A DNA stretch of 64,000 nt from JAJXWB01 sp046349215. Lineage in GTDB: Bacteria > Pseudomonadota > Alphaproteobacteria > Rhizobiales > Beijerinckiaceae. The notes beneath the pieces are model-generated. The model searched no databases. It was given only the letters and a program-made list of their open reading frames with translations, and was not told where the DNA came from. Shown here one piece after another: positions 20,992 through 29,408 of the stretch. The DNA lies in assembly GCA_046349215.1 (NCBI GenBank), contig JAXMCV010000002.1, forward strand, positions 62,001 to 126,000, read 5' to 3'. Position 1 is the first letter of the stretch; every line of letters begins with the position of its first letter. A program made the translations under genes and the position numbers.

Positions 20992-22524
20992 TCACTCCAT
21001 GGCCATCGCCATCTCGTGCCCGCCCTTGCGCGCATTGGCCGGGCGCAGCAGCAGCACCAGCGGCATGGCGGCGAGCGCCAGCAGCGACATCATCCAGTAA
21101 TCGTCGATATAGGCGACGATCGCCGCCTGGCGCGTGATCTCGGCGTTGAGCGCGGCGCGGCCGGCGAGCGTCGAGAGATCCCAGACCTTGCCGGCCATCT
21201 GGCCCGTCAGGCCCGGATTGAGCGGATTGGCGTATTGCGAAAGCTGCGCGTGCATGACCTGCGTGTTCCGCTCGAGCATGAACATGACGACCGACACGCC
21301 GATCGAGGATCCCAGATTGCGCAAGAGGCTGAACAGCGACGTTCCCTGCGTGCGCAGGTGCGGCGGCAGCGTCGAGAAACTGACGGTCGACAGCGGCGTG
21401 AAGAGGAAGCCGAGCCCCGCGCCCTGCACGATGCCGTTTATCAGCAGGGTCTGCATCGCGACATCCGGCGTGAACATCGTCATCTCGTAGAGCGACCAAG
21501 CGGTGCAGGCGAGCCCGATCGTCAGGAAGATGCGCGCGTCGACGCGGTTGATGACGCGCCCGACCAGCATCATCGCGGCCATCGTGCCCGTGCCGCGCGG
21601 ACCGAGCACGAGGCCCGCGGTCAGTACGGGATAGTTCATCATCGTCTGCAGATAGGGCGTCAGCAGCGCGACGCTCGCGAGCAGGATGACGCCGACGACG
21701 AAGATCAGCGACACGCCGACGCGGAAATTGTTGTCGGCAAACAATTGCGGATTGATGAAGGGGTTTTTCGTCGTTGCCGTATGGACGACGAAGAGATAGA
21801 GCGCGAGCCCCGACAGCGCGGCCTCAAACACGATTTCGGTGGAGGAAAACCAGTCGACGAGCTGGCCGCGGTCGAGCATCATCTGCAGCGACCCGACGGC
21901 GAGGCTGAGCGTGATGAAGCCCATCCAGTCGAAGCGCATGTCGGCCGGTTCGCTTTCCGTGAGCGCTACGATCAGGCCGGCGACGACGGCGATGCCGATC
22001 GGCACGTTGATGTAGAAGACCCAGCGCCAGTTGTAATATTCCGTCAGCCAGCCGCCGAGCATGGGCCCGAGGATCGGGCCGACCATGACGCCGACGCCCC
22101 AGATCGCCATGGCCGAGCCGTGTTTCTCGCGCGGATAGGAATCGAGCAGGATCGCCTGCGACATCGGCACGAGCGGCGCGCCGAACACGCCCTGCAGCAG
22201 ACGGAAGGCGACCATCTGGTCGAGCGTTTGCGCCGCCCCGCACAGGCCGGATGCGAAGGTGAATCCGGCGACGGCGACGATCAGCAGGCGCTTGCGGCCG
22301 AAGCGCGCCGCGAAGAAGCCGGTGACCGGCATCATGATGGCGGCGGCGACGATGTAGGAGGTGAGAACCCAGGTGATCTGGTCCTGCGTCGCCGACAGCG
22401 AGCCCTGCATGTAGGGCAGGGCGACGTTGGCGATGGTCGTGTCCAGCGCCTGCATGATGGTGGCGGCCATCACGCAGATCGTCAGGAACCCGCGATGCGG
22501 GACGTCGACGGTTTCCTCCGTCAT
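20992..22524 (-). CDS. DHA2-family MFS multidrug exporter (EmrB type)
   Basis: 510 residues with about 14 hydrophobic helices. Motif A is FAARFGRKRLLI, motif C is GVMVGPILGPMLGGW, and LDTTIANVALP in helix 1 is typical of DHA2 drug/proton antiporters. Inner-membrane partner of the HlyD-type protein encoded two bases upstream. Third gene of the marR-emrA-emrB operon. Confidence 0.93.
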   Translation of the reverse strand: MTEETVDVPHRGFLTICVMAATIMQALDTTIANVALPYMQGSLSATQDQITWVLTSYIVAAAIMMPVTGFFAARFGRKRLLIVAVAGFTFASGLCGAAQTLDQMVAFRLLQGVFGAPLVPMSQAILLDSYPREKHGSAMAIWGVGVMVGPILGPMLGGWLTEYYNWRWVFYINVPIGIAVVAGLIVALTESEPADMRFDWMGFITLSLAVGSLQMMLDRGQLVDWFSSTEIVFEAALSGLALYLFVVHTATTKNPFINPQLFADNNFRVGVSLIFVVGVILLASVALLTPYLQTMMNYPVLTAGLVLGPRGTGTMAAMMLVGRVINRVDARIFLTIGLACTAWSLYEMTMFTPDVAMQTLLINGIVQGAGLGFLFTPLSTVSFSTLPPHLRTQGTSLFSLLRNLGSSIGVSVVMFMLERNTQVMHAQLSQYANPLNPGLTGQMAGKVWDLSTLAGRAALNAEITRQAAIVAYIDDYWMMSLLALAAMPLVLLLRPANARKGGHEMAMAME

Positions 22525-22526
22525 GC

Positions 22527-23741
22527 TCAGAAGCCGATCATCCTCGCGATATCGTGCGGCAGGGTGCGCAGCGAGCGCTTCACGCCCGTGTCGATGGAAG
22601 CGTAGACGCTCATGCCGGCGCGCAATTGCGGCGCGAGCGCGGGATGGTCGAGCGCCAGCCGCACGGTCAGGCGCTGCACGACCTTCACCCAGTTGCCGGA
22701 CGTGTTCTGCGCCGGCAGGACGGAAAATTCAGACGCCGAGGCCGGCGTGATCGACGCCACTTTCGCATTCCACATCTGGCCGGAATAGGCGTCGACGGCG
22801 ACGGTGGCGGGGTCGCCGATCTTCACATGCGCGAGATCGGTTTCCTTCAGATTGGCCTCGACCCACATGTTCTCGCGCGACACGAGATTGAAAGCGGTCT
22901 GCGCGGCGGCGAGGTAGTTGCCGGGCTGCAGGCGCGCGACATTCGTCACGACGCCGTCGATCGGCGCCGTCACGCGCGTGTGGGCGAGATCGCGCTGCGC
23001 CCGGTCCACATTGGCCTTGGCCTGCAGATATTGCGGATTGGCCTCGATCGGCTCGTCGGGCTTGCCGCCGAGTTGCGCGAGCAGCGCGTCGGCCTGGCGT
23101 TGCGCCGCGATCAGCCTGGATTGCGCGCCGAGATAGTCGCGCCGCGCCTGGTCGAGGGCGGACTGCGCCGCCACGCCGCGCGAGGCGAGATCGCTCTGGC
23201 GCTGGTTGGTCACCTTGAAATAGTCGACGTCGGTCCTGGCCTGCTCGACCTGCGCGCGGGCGGCGTTGTAACTGGCCTTGGCGGCCGAGAGCTGGTTGGC
23301 GACGATGCCGAGCTGCGCATTGGCGCCGTCGAGCGCGATGCGAAACGGCTCGTCGTCGAGACGGAACAGGAGATCGCCCTGTTTCACGAGCTGACCCTCG
23401 CGCACCGCGACCTGCGCGACGATGCCGGAGACGTCATTGGCGACGCTGACGATGTCGGCCTTCACATAGGCGTCGTCGGTCGCCGCATAGCGTCCGCCGG
23501 CGAGATAGGTCCAGATCGCGCCGATGATGACGACGAGCGGACCGGCGAGCAGCAGCGGCGTGCGCCAGCGGCTGTGCTGGCGTTCCTTCTTCTTCTTCCT
23601 GCGCTTGCCGCGACCGCCCGGCAGCGGTCCCGATGGCTCGACGGGGCGCAAGGGCGTATCGCGCGCCGGCGCCTCGTCGGTGACGGGGGCGAGCGTCGGA
23701 CGCTGCGGCTCCGGTTCGAACTGGCGGGCAGGCTCAGCCAT
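22527..23741 (-). CDS. HlyD/EmrA-family membrane fusion protein
   Basis: 404 residues. A long cytoplasmic head with Pro-rich and basic stretches (RGKRRKKKKERQH) precedes one transmembrane helix near residues 58-78 (TPLLLAGPLVVIIGAIWTYL). Then come the lipoyl half DIVSVANDVSGIVAQVAVREGQ, a helical hairpin, and RVTAPIDGVVTNVARLQPGN. It links the DHA2 pump to an outer-membrane channel. Its start overlaps the regulator's end by 8 bases. Confidence 0.92.
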   Translation of the reverse strand: MAEPARQFEPEPQRPTLAPVTDEAPARDTPLRPVEPSGPLPGGRGKRRKKKKERQHSRWRTPLLLAGPLVVIIGAIWTYLAGGRYAATDDAYVKADIVSVANDVSGIVAQVAVREGQLVKQGDLLFRLDDEPFRIALDGANAQLGIVANQLSAAKASYNAARAQVEQARTDVDYFKVTNQRQSDLASRGVAAQSALDQARRDYLGAQSRLIAAQRQADALLAQLGGKPDEPIEANPQYLQAKANVDRAQRDLAHTRVTAPIDGVVTNVARLQPGNYLAAAQTAFNLVSRENMWVEANLKETDLAHVKIGDPATVAVDAYSGQMWNAKVASITPASASEFSVLPAQNTSGNWVKVVQRLTVRLALDHPALAPQLRAGMSVYASIDTGVKRSLRTLPHDIARMIGF

Positions 23742-24219
23742 TGGCGGCCTCCCGGATGCGCGGCGCTTCCTCGACCGGCATGTCGCAGGCGGCGATCAGA
23801 TTGGCCTTCATCACGGTCAGAATGCGCGTCAGCACGACGCGTTCCTCTTCCGACACGCCGGCCAGCGCCTCGGCGCGCGTCGCGTCGCCGATGCGGAACA
23901 TGTGGGTGAGAAGATCGTGCGCCTTCGGCTGCAGGAACAGCCGCCAGGCGCGGCGGTCCGCCTCGTGGCGACGGCGCTCGATCAGCCCGGCCGCCTCCAG
24001 CCGATCGATGGTGCGGCCGAGCGTGATCGGCTCGAGCTCGAGAATATCGGCCAGCGTGCTCTGCTGGATGCCCTCGTTGCGGGCGAGATAGGCCAGCGCC
24101 TGCCATTGAGCGCGGGTCAGGCCGAAGCCGCGGGCGCGCTGTTCGAAGCGCTTGCGCAGCAGGCGCGAGGTGTCGTTGAGCAGGAAGCCGAGGGTCTGCT
24201 GGTAGGGGCCGGTGGCCAT
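23734..24219 (-). CDS. MarR family transcriptional regulator
   Basis: 161 residues from ATG 24219. Winged-helix marks: LTRAQWQALAYLARNEGIQQ, recognition helix TLADILELEPITLGRTIDRL, wing RRRHEADRRAWRLFL. First gene of an operon with an EmrAB-type pump, so it probably represses the pump and itself until a drug or phenolic ligand binds. A perfect palindrome lies 47 bases upstream of its ATG. Confidence 0.92.
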   Translation of the reverse strand: MATGPYQQTLGFLLNDTSRLLRKRFEQRARGFGLTRAQWQALAYLARNEGIQQSTLADILELEPITLGRTIDRLEAAGLIERRRHEADRRAWRLFLQPKAHDLLTHMFRIGDATRAEALAGVSEEERVVLTRILTVMKANLIAACDMPVEEAPRIREAANG

Positions 24220-24265
24220 ATCGTCTTCGTCCCTGAGGCGGCCAGGTTCTTTAGGCTGGCTTGCT

Positions 24266-24279
24266 ATAAGCATGCTTAT
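24266..24279. promoter_or_regulatory. Palindromic operator candidate for the MarR regulator
   Basis: ATAAGCATGCTTAT, a perfect 14-bp palindrome in an otherwise GC-rich genome, within the marR promoter region. Size and place suit a MarR dimer and autorepression. Confidence 0.6.
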
Positions 24280-24443
24280 TATCTGGAAGCTCACGACCTC
24301 CCGTCAAGAGGGCGGGGTCCGCCGTAACGTATTGTCCTGCAGCGCAAGCGAAGCCGCTGGCGCCCGCGACCTTGCGCCACAGCGCTGCAAAGGCTCCGTC
24401 CGTGCTAGGTCCGCGACCCCGAAACAACGAGGTCCGTGCCCCG

Positions 24444-24707
24444 ATGAACCACAAGCACCGCGCCGCCCTGCATTCCCTGTTCGCCCATCCGATCAGCTCG
24501 AATATCGACCCGCGCATCGTGAAGGCGACGCTCGAGGAAATGGGCGCGGAAATCTCCCATGCGCACGGAAGGCTGTCGGTGAAGCTGAAGGGCCAGACGC
24601 ATTCCTTCCACGACAACCACCACAGTCTGTCGAAGGACGAGGTCGCGGGACTTCGCAAATTCCTGACGGAAGCGGGCGTCGATCCCGCGCGGGACTACCC
24701 GGTCTGA
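24444..24707 (+). CDS. HicA-like small protein, no HicB partner
   Basis: 87 residues from ATG 24444. The order of motifs resembles the chromosomal HicA-type proteins: KHRAALHSLFAHPISSNID, helix VKATLEEMGAEIS, beta pair GRLSVKLKGQTHSFHD, then LRKFLTEAGVDP. The fold would be a double-stranded-RNA-binding-like domain. True HicA toxins carry a catalytic His in G-S-H; here the matching strand has THSFH, and no hicB antitoxin gene is adjacent on either side. Toxin activity is therefore doubtful. Confidence 0.65.
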   Translation: MNHKHRAALHSLFAHPISSNIDPRIVKATLEEMGAEISHAHGRLSVKLKGQTHSFHDNHHSLSKDEVAGLRKFLTEAGVDPARDYPV

Positions 24708-24774
24708 CGTTGTGCGGGCGGCGATCCCGGGGGACGACGCCGGAGCGAAAACCGCGGCGCGATCCGCGCTAGGC

Positions 24775-26079
24775 CTACCGCCCCGCCGCGAACAAGGGAT
24801 AGAACTTCCGGTCGACCGTGAACAGGTGTTGCGCGACGACCTTGTCGGCCAGAAAGGCGACGAGCTCGGCGAATGTCGCCTGGCCCGCCGCCACCTCCAG
24901 CCGGAGACTGGCGGCGCGCCGCAACAGGGCGGCATGAGCGGTCTTGTGCTCGTCCAGTTCTTCGTATCCTGATTCTGCGAGCGCCTGCTCCTCGTAGGCA
25001 AAATGTTCGGTGATGTGGGTCAGGAGCCGACCGATGGCGGCTTCGAATTCGTTACTTGGGTTCGGTTGCAACGAGGCCTCGAGCGCATCGTTCGCGAGAT
25101 CGAAGAGCTGCCTGTGCTGTTCGTCGATGAGCGGCTCGCCACATTCGTATTCGTCGCGCCAGACGAGGCGTATCGCGGAAGCGCCGCTCGCCTTCGTCCA
25201 TGCGTTTGAACTTCCGAGCGGTTCGAAACTCACCTGGTTCCGTCCGCCCGCCTTTGCCCGATACATCGCCTCGTCGGCGCGCCGGAACCACATGGAGGCC
25301 GTCTCCGGCATGGCATGTTCGGCAATCCCGATGCTGACGGTGGCATGGCCGACAAATCCGAACTCGTGGGCTTCGACCGCGCGACGGATTCTTTCTCCGA
25401 ACAAAGCCGCTCCGCGATAGGCGGTCGAGGGCGCGACGATCACAAATTCCTCGCCGCCCCAACGGAACAGCATGTCGATAGAGCGGACGGTGGACTGCAA
25501 CACGCCGACGAGTTCCATCAATACCGCGTCGCCGGCCTGGTGGCCGAAACTGTCATTGATCGCCTTGAAGCCGTCGATGTCGACCAACAGCAGCGAAACG
25601 GGCTGACGGTGCCTGACGCTTCGGTCGAGTTCGCCGGTGATGATCCGCTCGAAATGCGTCCTGTTCCAGATTCCGGTGAGAGGATCGGTCGAGCATACGC
25701 GTCGCAATGATGCGATCTGCGTTTCGAGACGATCGAGGGCGCGCAGCGTCTCGCTTTCGGCCGGCTCGTCCAGTACGAGCAGTGGACCGCCTTCCAGGTC
25801 CAGGGCCTGGGCTCGACGCTCCACCACGCCGCCTTCGAGCGCCTGGATTCGAATCTTCTTCCAGCCGGAGCCGGCCCCGGCGACCGCTTCCTTCACAGCG
25901 TGCGAGGTCAGCACGTCGACATCGTATCTTTGCCTGAAAGGCGCGTTGAGCAACACGGCGCGGCCGGAATGGTCGAGCATGGCGAGCGGCAGAGGCAATC
26001 GCTCAATCAAATCGGCTACGGCCGACTCGCAGGCATCGCTGCTCTCCGCAAGCGCTTGCCGGTGTTTTCTTCTGTTCAT
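24775..26079 (-). CDS. PAS-like/GGDEF diguanylate cyclase with C-terminal hemerythrin domain
   Basis: 434 residues from ATG 26079 (an in-frame ATG at 26136 is possible). Residues about 20-115 form a PAS-like sensor (LPLPLAMLDHSGRAVLLNAP). The GGDEF domain begins STDPLTGIWNRTHFE; the active loop is RWGGEEFVI and an inhibitory RxxD (RSID) sits five residues before it, so it should make c-di-GMP and be product-inhibited. The last 130 residues are a bacteriohemerythrin: LIDEQHRQLFDLAND, HITEHFAYEEQ, ELDEHKTAH, QHLFTVDRKF, all the His/Glu/Asp ligands of an O2-binding di-iron centre. Monocistronic. Confidence 0.92.
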   Translation of the reverse strand: MNRRKHRQALAESSDACESAVADLIERLPLPLAMLDHSGRAVLLNAPFRQRYDVDVLTSHAVKEAVAGAGSGWKKIRIQALEGGVVERRAQALDLEGGPLLVLDEPAESETLRALDRLETQIASLRRVCSTDPLTGIWNRTHFERIITGELDRSVRHRQPVSLLLVDIDGFKAINDSFGHQAGDAVLMELVGVLQSTVRSIDMLFRWGGEEFVIVAPSTAYRGAALFGERIRRAVEAHEFGFVGHATVSIGIAEHAMPETASMWFRRADEAMYRAKAGGRNQVSFEPLGSSNAWTKASGASAIRLVWRDEYECGEPLIDEQHRQLFDLANDALEASLQPNPSNEFEAAIGRLLTHITEHFAYEEQALAESGYEELDEHKTAHAALLRRAASLRLEVAAGQATFAELVAFLADKVVAQHLFTVDRKFYPLFAAGR

Positions 26080-26358
26080 TTCCCGCGACCGGTCCGACGG
26101 GCCGATCCTCGACGTTGCAATGAAGCAACCTCTCACGACAGCATTTCCCGCGCCTTAAGGCGTTCGTCTGATTTTTCGGTTCCTGGACGGATCGCTCTCG
26201 CACTTTCGTATCGAGTGGCGGAATTCAGGTCGACGCCTTGCGATAACGACCGCTGACGAAAGCGTGAAAAGTGACCGCGCGTCACTGTCTCGATTTGCAA
26301 GGCGGCGGTCTTTTTCGGTCAACGCAGCGTCCAGACAGCCCGCTACCCTTGCGGCGCC

Positions 26359-26598
26359 ATGAGCGCCTCAAAGCCGACACTCGATTTCGTTCGGGCGATG
26401 GGAGTTCAGGACGCGCCGGCGACCTGCACGGAATGCGGCAACCAATTTTCGGTGCCGCTGAGTGCTGTCGAGGGTCCCGGCGAAACGGCCTTGAACGAAA
26501 TCGTCGCGAGCCGTCTCCTCGCCTGTCCCGAATGTTCGGGGCCAGGCGAAATAAATGTTCGGGCAATGGGTTTCGACGAAGCCGCAACCGACACGTGA
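26359..26598 (+). CDS. Small zinc-ribbon-like protein, unknown function
   Basis: 79 residues with two Cys pairs, TCTECGNQF and LACPECSGP, 32 residues apart, which suggests one zinc ribbon. No ribosome site of note before the ATG. Not recognised. It sits between the GGDEF-hemerythrin gene (divergent) and the Crp/Fnr gene. A 280-bp gap before it holds no other gene that I can see. Confidence 0.45.
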   Translation: MSASKPTLDFVRAMGVQDAPATCTECGNQFSVPLSAVEGPGETALNEIVASRLLACPECSGPGEINVRAMGFDEAATDT

Positions 26599-26614
26599 TC
26601 CGGTTCAACGGAAC

Positions 26615-26649
26615 GGGGCGGCCCGAATTTTGGGGGCGCGGGCCGCCCC
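26615..26649 (+). terminator. GC-rich hairpin, possible terminator of the zinc-ribbon gene
   Basis: GGGGCGGCCCG (26615-26625) and CGGGCCGCCCC (26639-26649) pair perfectly, 17 bases after the stop. There is no T-run. Confidence 0.45.
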
Positions 26650-26774
26650 TGCCCGCGTCGATGCTGAGAGACAGCGGATGGCGAATGGTCCCCGGGGCCA
26701 ATATCCCCGTCAATGACACAAATTGGCAAAACATGGTCCTGGCTGGCCAACGCCCCACCGAGCATGCGGCCGCG

Positions 26775-26788
26775 TTGAGACACCTCAA
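26775..26788. promoter_or_regulatory. FNR/FixK-type box upstream of the Crp/Fnr gene
   Basis: TTGAG-ACAC-CTCAA, a perfect palindrome of the TTGA-N6-TCAA class, 47 bp before the GTG start. It suggests autoregulation. Confidence 0.65.
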
Positions 26789-26835
26789 TGCGTTCTCCGA
26801 TGCTATGGCTATGAAGGCGCCCGGGAGGATGCCCG

Positions 26836-27486
26836 GTGAGCGGTATGGCCTACAGCGCCTACATCGACGCGATCGGCGCGGACAGCGAACGCGTCGAAAT
26901 CCAGCTGTTCGATAGCGGGAAGCCGCTCTTCGAGCAGGACAGGAAGCACGACGCGGCTTTTCTGATCTGCCTCGGGGCAGTCATTGTCTCCCGCCTGATG
27001 GAAGACGGCCGACGGTCCGTCTCGCGATTTGCTCTGGCAGGCGACGTGGTCGGCTTCTCGGTTTTCGAGCGCGAGCGGTTCAGCGCCCATGCGCTCCTGC
27101 CGGTTGAAGCAATCCGGATCGACCTCACCGCAGAGGGATCGCTCGATACCGCCTCTCCTCCAAGACTGTCGCGCCTTTTGAAACGTGCGGGATCTGAACT
27201 GGACGGCGCCTACGCAATGATGATGACGCTCGGCCGGAAGCGGGCGGATGAACGTCTCGCCTCGTTTCTGATCGACCTCGCAGACAGGTGGCGTGAAGCG
27301 CATGGGCCGGTACGGGAAATTCCATTCCCGATGACGTGGCGCGACATCGCTGACCATCTGGGGCTGACGATCGAAACGGTCAGTCGCAACATGACCATTC
27401 TTCACAAACGGAAATTGATCGCCGTGCATACGCATCGCTACGAAATTCTGGATCGAGCGGGCCTGGCGGAACTGGCAAAAGTCTGA
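26836..27486 (+). CDS. Crp/Fnr family transcriptional regulator (FixK-like, no Fe-S cysteines)
   Basis: 216 residues from GTG 26836, with GGGAGG seven bases upstream; ATG 26845 is the alternative. Cyclic-nucleotide-binding-like beta roll (FLICLGAVIVSRLMEDGRRS, then FALAGDVVGFS), dimer helix, then a winged helix with RDIADHLGLTIETVSRNMTI. The VSRNM recognition helix matches regulators that read TTGA-N6-TCAA. The N-terminal Cys cluster of true Fnr is missing, so oxygen is not sensed through an iron-sulfur cluster; it resembles FixK-class members. A matching box lies upstream. Confidence 0.92.
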   Translation: MSGMAYSAYIDAIGADSERVEIQLFDSGKPLFEQDRKHDAAFLICLGAVIVSRLMEDGRRSVSRFALAGDVVGFSVFERERFSAHALLPVEAIRIDLTAEGSLDTASPPRLSRLLKRAGSELDGAYAMMMTLGRKRADERLASFLIDLADRWREAHGPVREIPFPMTWRDIADHLGLTIETVSRNMTILHKRKLIAVHTHRYEILDRAGLAELAKV

Positions 27487-27705
27487 GGCGCGGCCTGTCG
27501 ACGCCATGCGACGCGGTTCCTGACCTGCCCAGGGTTTGCTCTGGACCGCCTTTGTCGGCTTTCCGCCCTGTTTCTCCATCAAGGCTGTGCGCCCCGCGAC
27601 GTCGATGGAGGCGACGAGCGCCGGGCCGCCGCCGCCGCGTCCGCCAGCCTGCCGCTGACCTCGCGAGCCAAATCGGCTATTTCTCCTCCATCGGGGAGGA
27701 AACGA

Positions 27706-28713
27706 ATGGACTATCGCAAGCTCGGCCGGTCAGGTCTCGACGTATCGACGATCTGCCTCGGCACGATGATGTTCGGCGGCGCGACGGACGAAAAGACTTC
27801 GGCGCGCATCATCGCGCGCGGGAAGGACGCCGGCGTTAATTTCATCGACACGGCTGACCAGTACAATGACGGCGCTTCGGAAGAAGTGACAGGCCGGGCG
27901 ATCAAGGCCGACCGCTATCACTGGGTGCTCGCCACCAAGGTCTGCAATCCGATGGGCAAGGGGCGCAACCGTCGCGGCCTGTCGCGCGCGTGGGTGATGC
28001 AGGCCTGCGAGGAATCGCTGCAGCGGCTCGGCACGGACCACATCGACATCTACTACATGCACAAGGAAGACCTCTCGACGCCGCTCGAGGAAACGGTCAT
28101 GGCGATGGGCGACCTCGTGCGCGCCGGCAAGATCCGGCATTTCGGCGTGTCCAACCATCGCGCCTGGCGGATCGCCGAGATCGCCAATATCTGCGACCGG
28201 CTCGGCATAGGGCGTCCGGTCGTCAACCAGCCCTATTACAACGCCATGAACCGGATGCCGGAGATCGAGCAATTGCCGGCCTGCAACCATTACGGCATCG
28301 GAGTCGTTCCCTATTCGCCGATGGCGCGCGGAGTCCTGTCCGGCAAGTACGATCCCGACGCGCCGCCGCCCGCCGATACGCGGGCCGGACGCAACGACAT
28401 GCGGATGATGCAGACGGAATGGCGGCCCGAATCCCTGCGCATGGCGAGGGAAGTCCGCGCGCATGCCGAAGCGCGGGGCATGACGGCCGGCCAGTTCGCG
28501 ACGCTGTGGGTTCTGAACAACGCCTTCGTGACCTCGGCCATCGCCGGGCCGCGTACGGAAGAGCAATGGGAGGATTATCTCGGCATTGTCGGCAAGACGT
28601 TCACGGCGGAAGACGAGGCGCTCATCGATCGTCTCGTGACGATCGGCCATTCCTCGACGCCCGGCTACAACGATCCGCAATATCCGATCGAGGGACGCCC
28701 GGTCAGGTCGTGA
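27706..28713 (+). CDS. Aldo/keto reductase
   Basis: 335 residues with GGGGAGGAAACGA upstream. The TIM-barrel AKR pattern is intact: LGRSGLDVSTICLGTMMFGG, catalytic Asp and Tyr in FIDTADQYNDG, Lys in VLATKVCNP, His in YYMHKEDLSTP, and HFGVSNHRAWR. It reduces aldehydes or ketones with NADPH; the substrate cannot be told. Monocistronic, with a 219-bp upstream gap in which I see nothing definite. Confidence 0.93.
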   Translation: MDYRKLGRSGLDVSTICLGTMMFGGATDEKTSARIIARGKDAGVNFIDTADQYNDGASEEVTGRAIKADRYHWVLATKVCNPMGKGRNRRGLSRAWVMQACEESLQRLGTDHIDIYYMHKEDLSTPLEETVMAMGDLVRAGKIRHFGVSNHRAWRIAEIANICDRLGIGRPVVNQPYYNAMNRMPEIEQLPACNHYGIGVVPYSPMARGVLSGKYDPDAPPPADTRAGRNDMRMMQTEWRPESLRMAREVRAHAEARGMTAGQFATLWVLNNAFVTSAIAGPRTEEQWEDYLGIVGKTFTAEDEALIDRLVTIGHSSTPGYNDPQYPIEGRPVRS

Positions 28714-28734
28714 CCGGGCGCGATTGGTGAGGGC

Positions 28735-29391
28735 TCAGGGCGGCGGGACGGCGGTGTAGTAGATGCCGTTGTTGCCGAACGCCGCCTGGAACCACGCGCC
28801 GCCGCACAGGTAGTAGGTTCCGTTTCCGGTGGAATCCGAGGAGCAGCCTGGCGGCAGCGCGACAAGCGTCGTGCCGATGGGATAGGCTCCGGCCGCTGTC
28901 ACGACCGCTGCGCCGGCTGCTGCGCCCGCAGCCGCGCCGACCATGCCGGCGCCGACGACGGCAGCCGCGCCGCAGCCGTAGCACCCGCCGCCGTAATAGC
29001 CGCCGACCGCGACCGGTCCGTGATAACCGTAGGCGCCGCCCCAATAGCCGCCGGGATGATAGCCTTCGGCGTGCCACGTGCCGCCATAGGCGCCGTAGCC
29101 GCCGGCGTGCCATGCGCCGTCCGGCGCCCTCACGCCAGCAGCCGCGCCGCCGTCGGGTCCGCGCACGGCAGCCGCGCCGCCGCCATCGGGACCGCGGCCC
29201 CAGACGGCCCCGCCGCCATCAGGCCCGCGCGCGTAGCCGCCGTGGAAGCCGCCGTAGTCGCCGCCGTGGAAGCCGCCGAAATCGCCGCCGCCATGGAAGC
29301 CGCCGAAGCCGCCGCCGCGCCACGCGCTGGCCGGGTTCGTGGAAAGAAGGCCGACCGCGAGGGCGGCGCAGACGAGCGAAAGTCTCTTCAT
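28735..29391 (-). CDS. Secreted glycine-rich protein with short tandem repeats
   Basis: 218 residues from ATG 29391 (GGGGA upstream); an in-frame ATG at 29412 overlaps the DUF2092 stop as ATGA and would add seven residues. A signal peptide ends at ASA-WR. Then come repeats of GGFHGG, four of GPDGG or APDG type, and Gly/Tyr/His stretches such as YGGGCYGCG. A hydrophobic Ala/Gly run (about residues 130-160) may insert in a membrane, and the tail has a Cys pair (PPGCSS and YYLCGGAW). I do not know a function; the tail pattern PPGC...YYxCGG.W is found in other small exported proteins. Coupled to the DUF2092 gene. Confidence 0.8.
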   Translation of the reverse strand: MKRLSLVCAALAVGLLSTNPASAWRGGGFGGFHGGGDFGGFHGGDYGGFHGGYARGPDGGGAVWGRGPDGGGAAAVRGPDGGAAAGVRAPDGAWHAGGYGAYGGTWHAEGYHPGGYWGGAYGYHGPVAVGGYYGGGCYGCGAAAVVGAGMVGAAAGAAAGAAVVTAAGAYPIGTTLVALPPGCSSDSTGNGTYYLCGGAWFQAAFGNNGIYYTAVPPP

Positions 29392-29408
29392 CGCAAATTC
29401 CCCGTTGG

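Noticed and set aside
24444..24707. Active HicAB toxin-antitoxin locus
   Set aside because: No HicB gene on either side and no clear catalytic G-S-H; kept only as a HicA-like protein.
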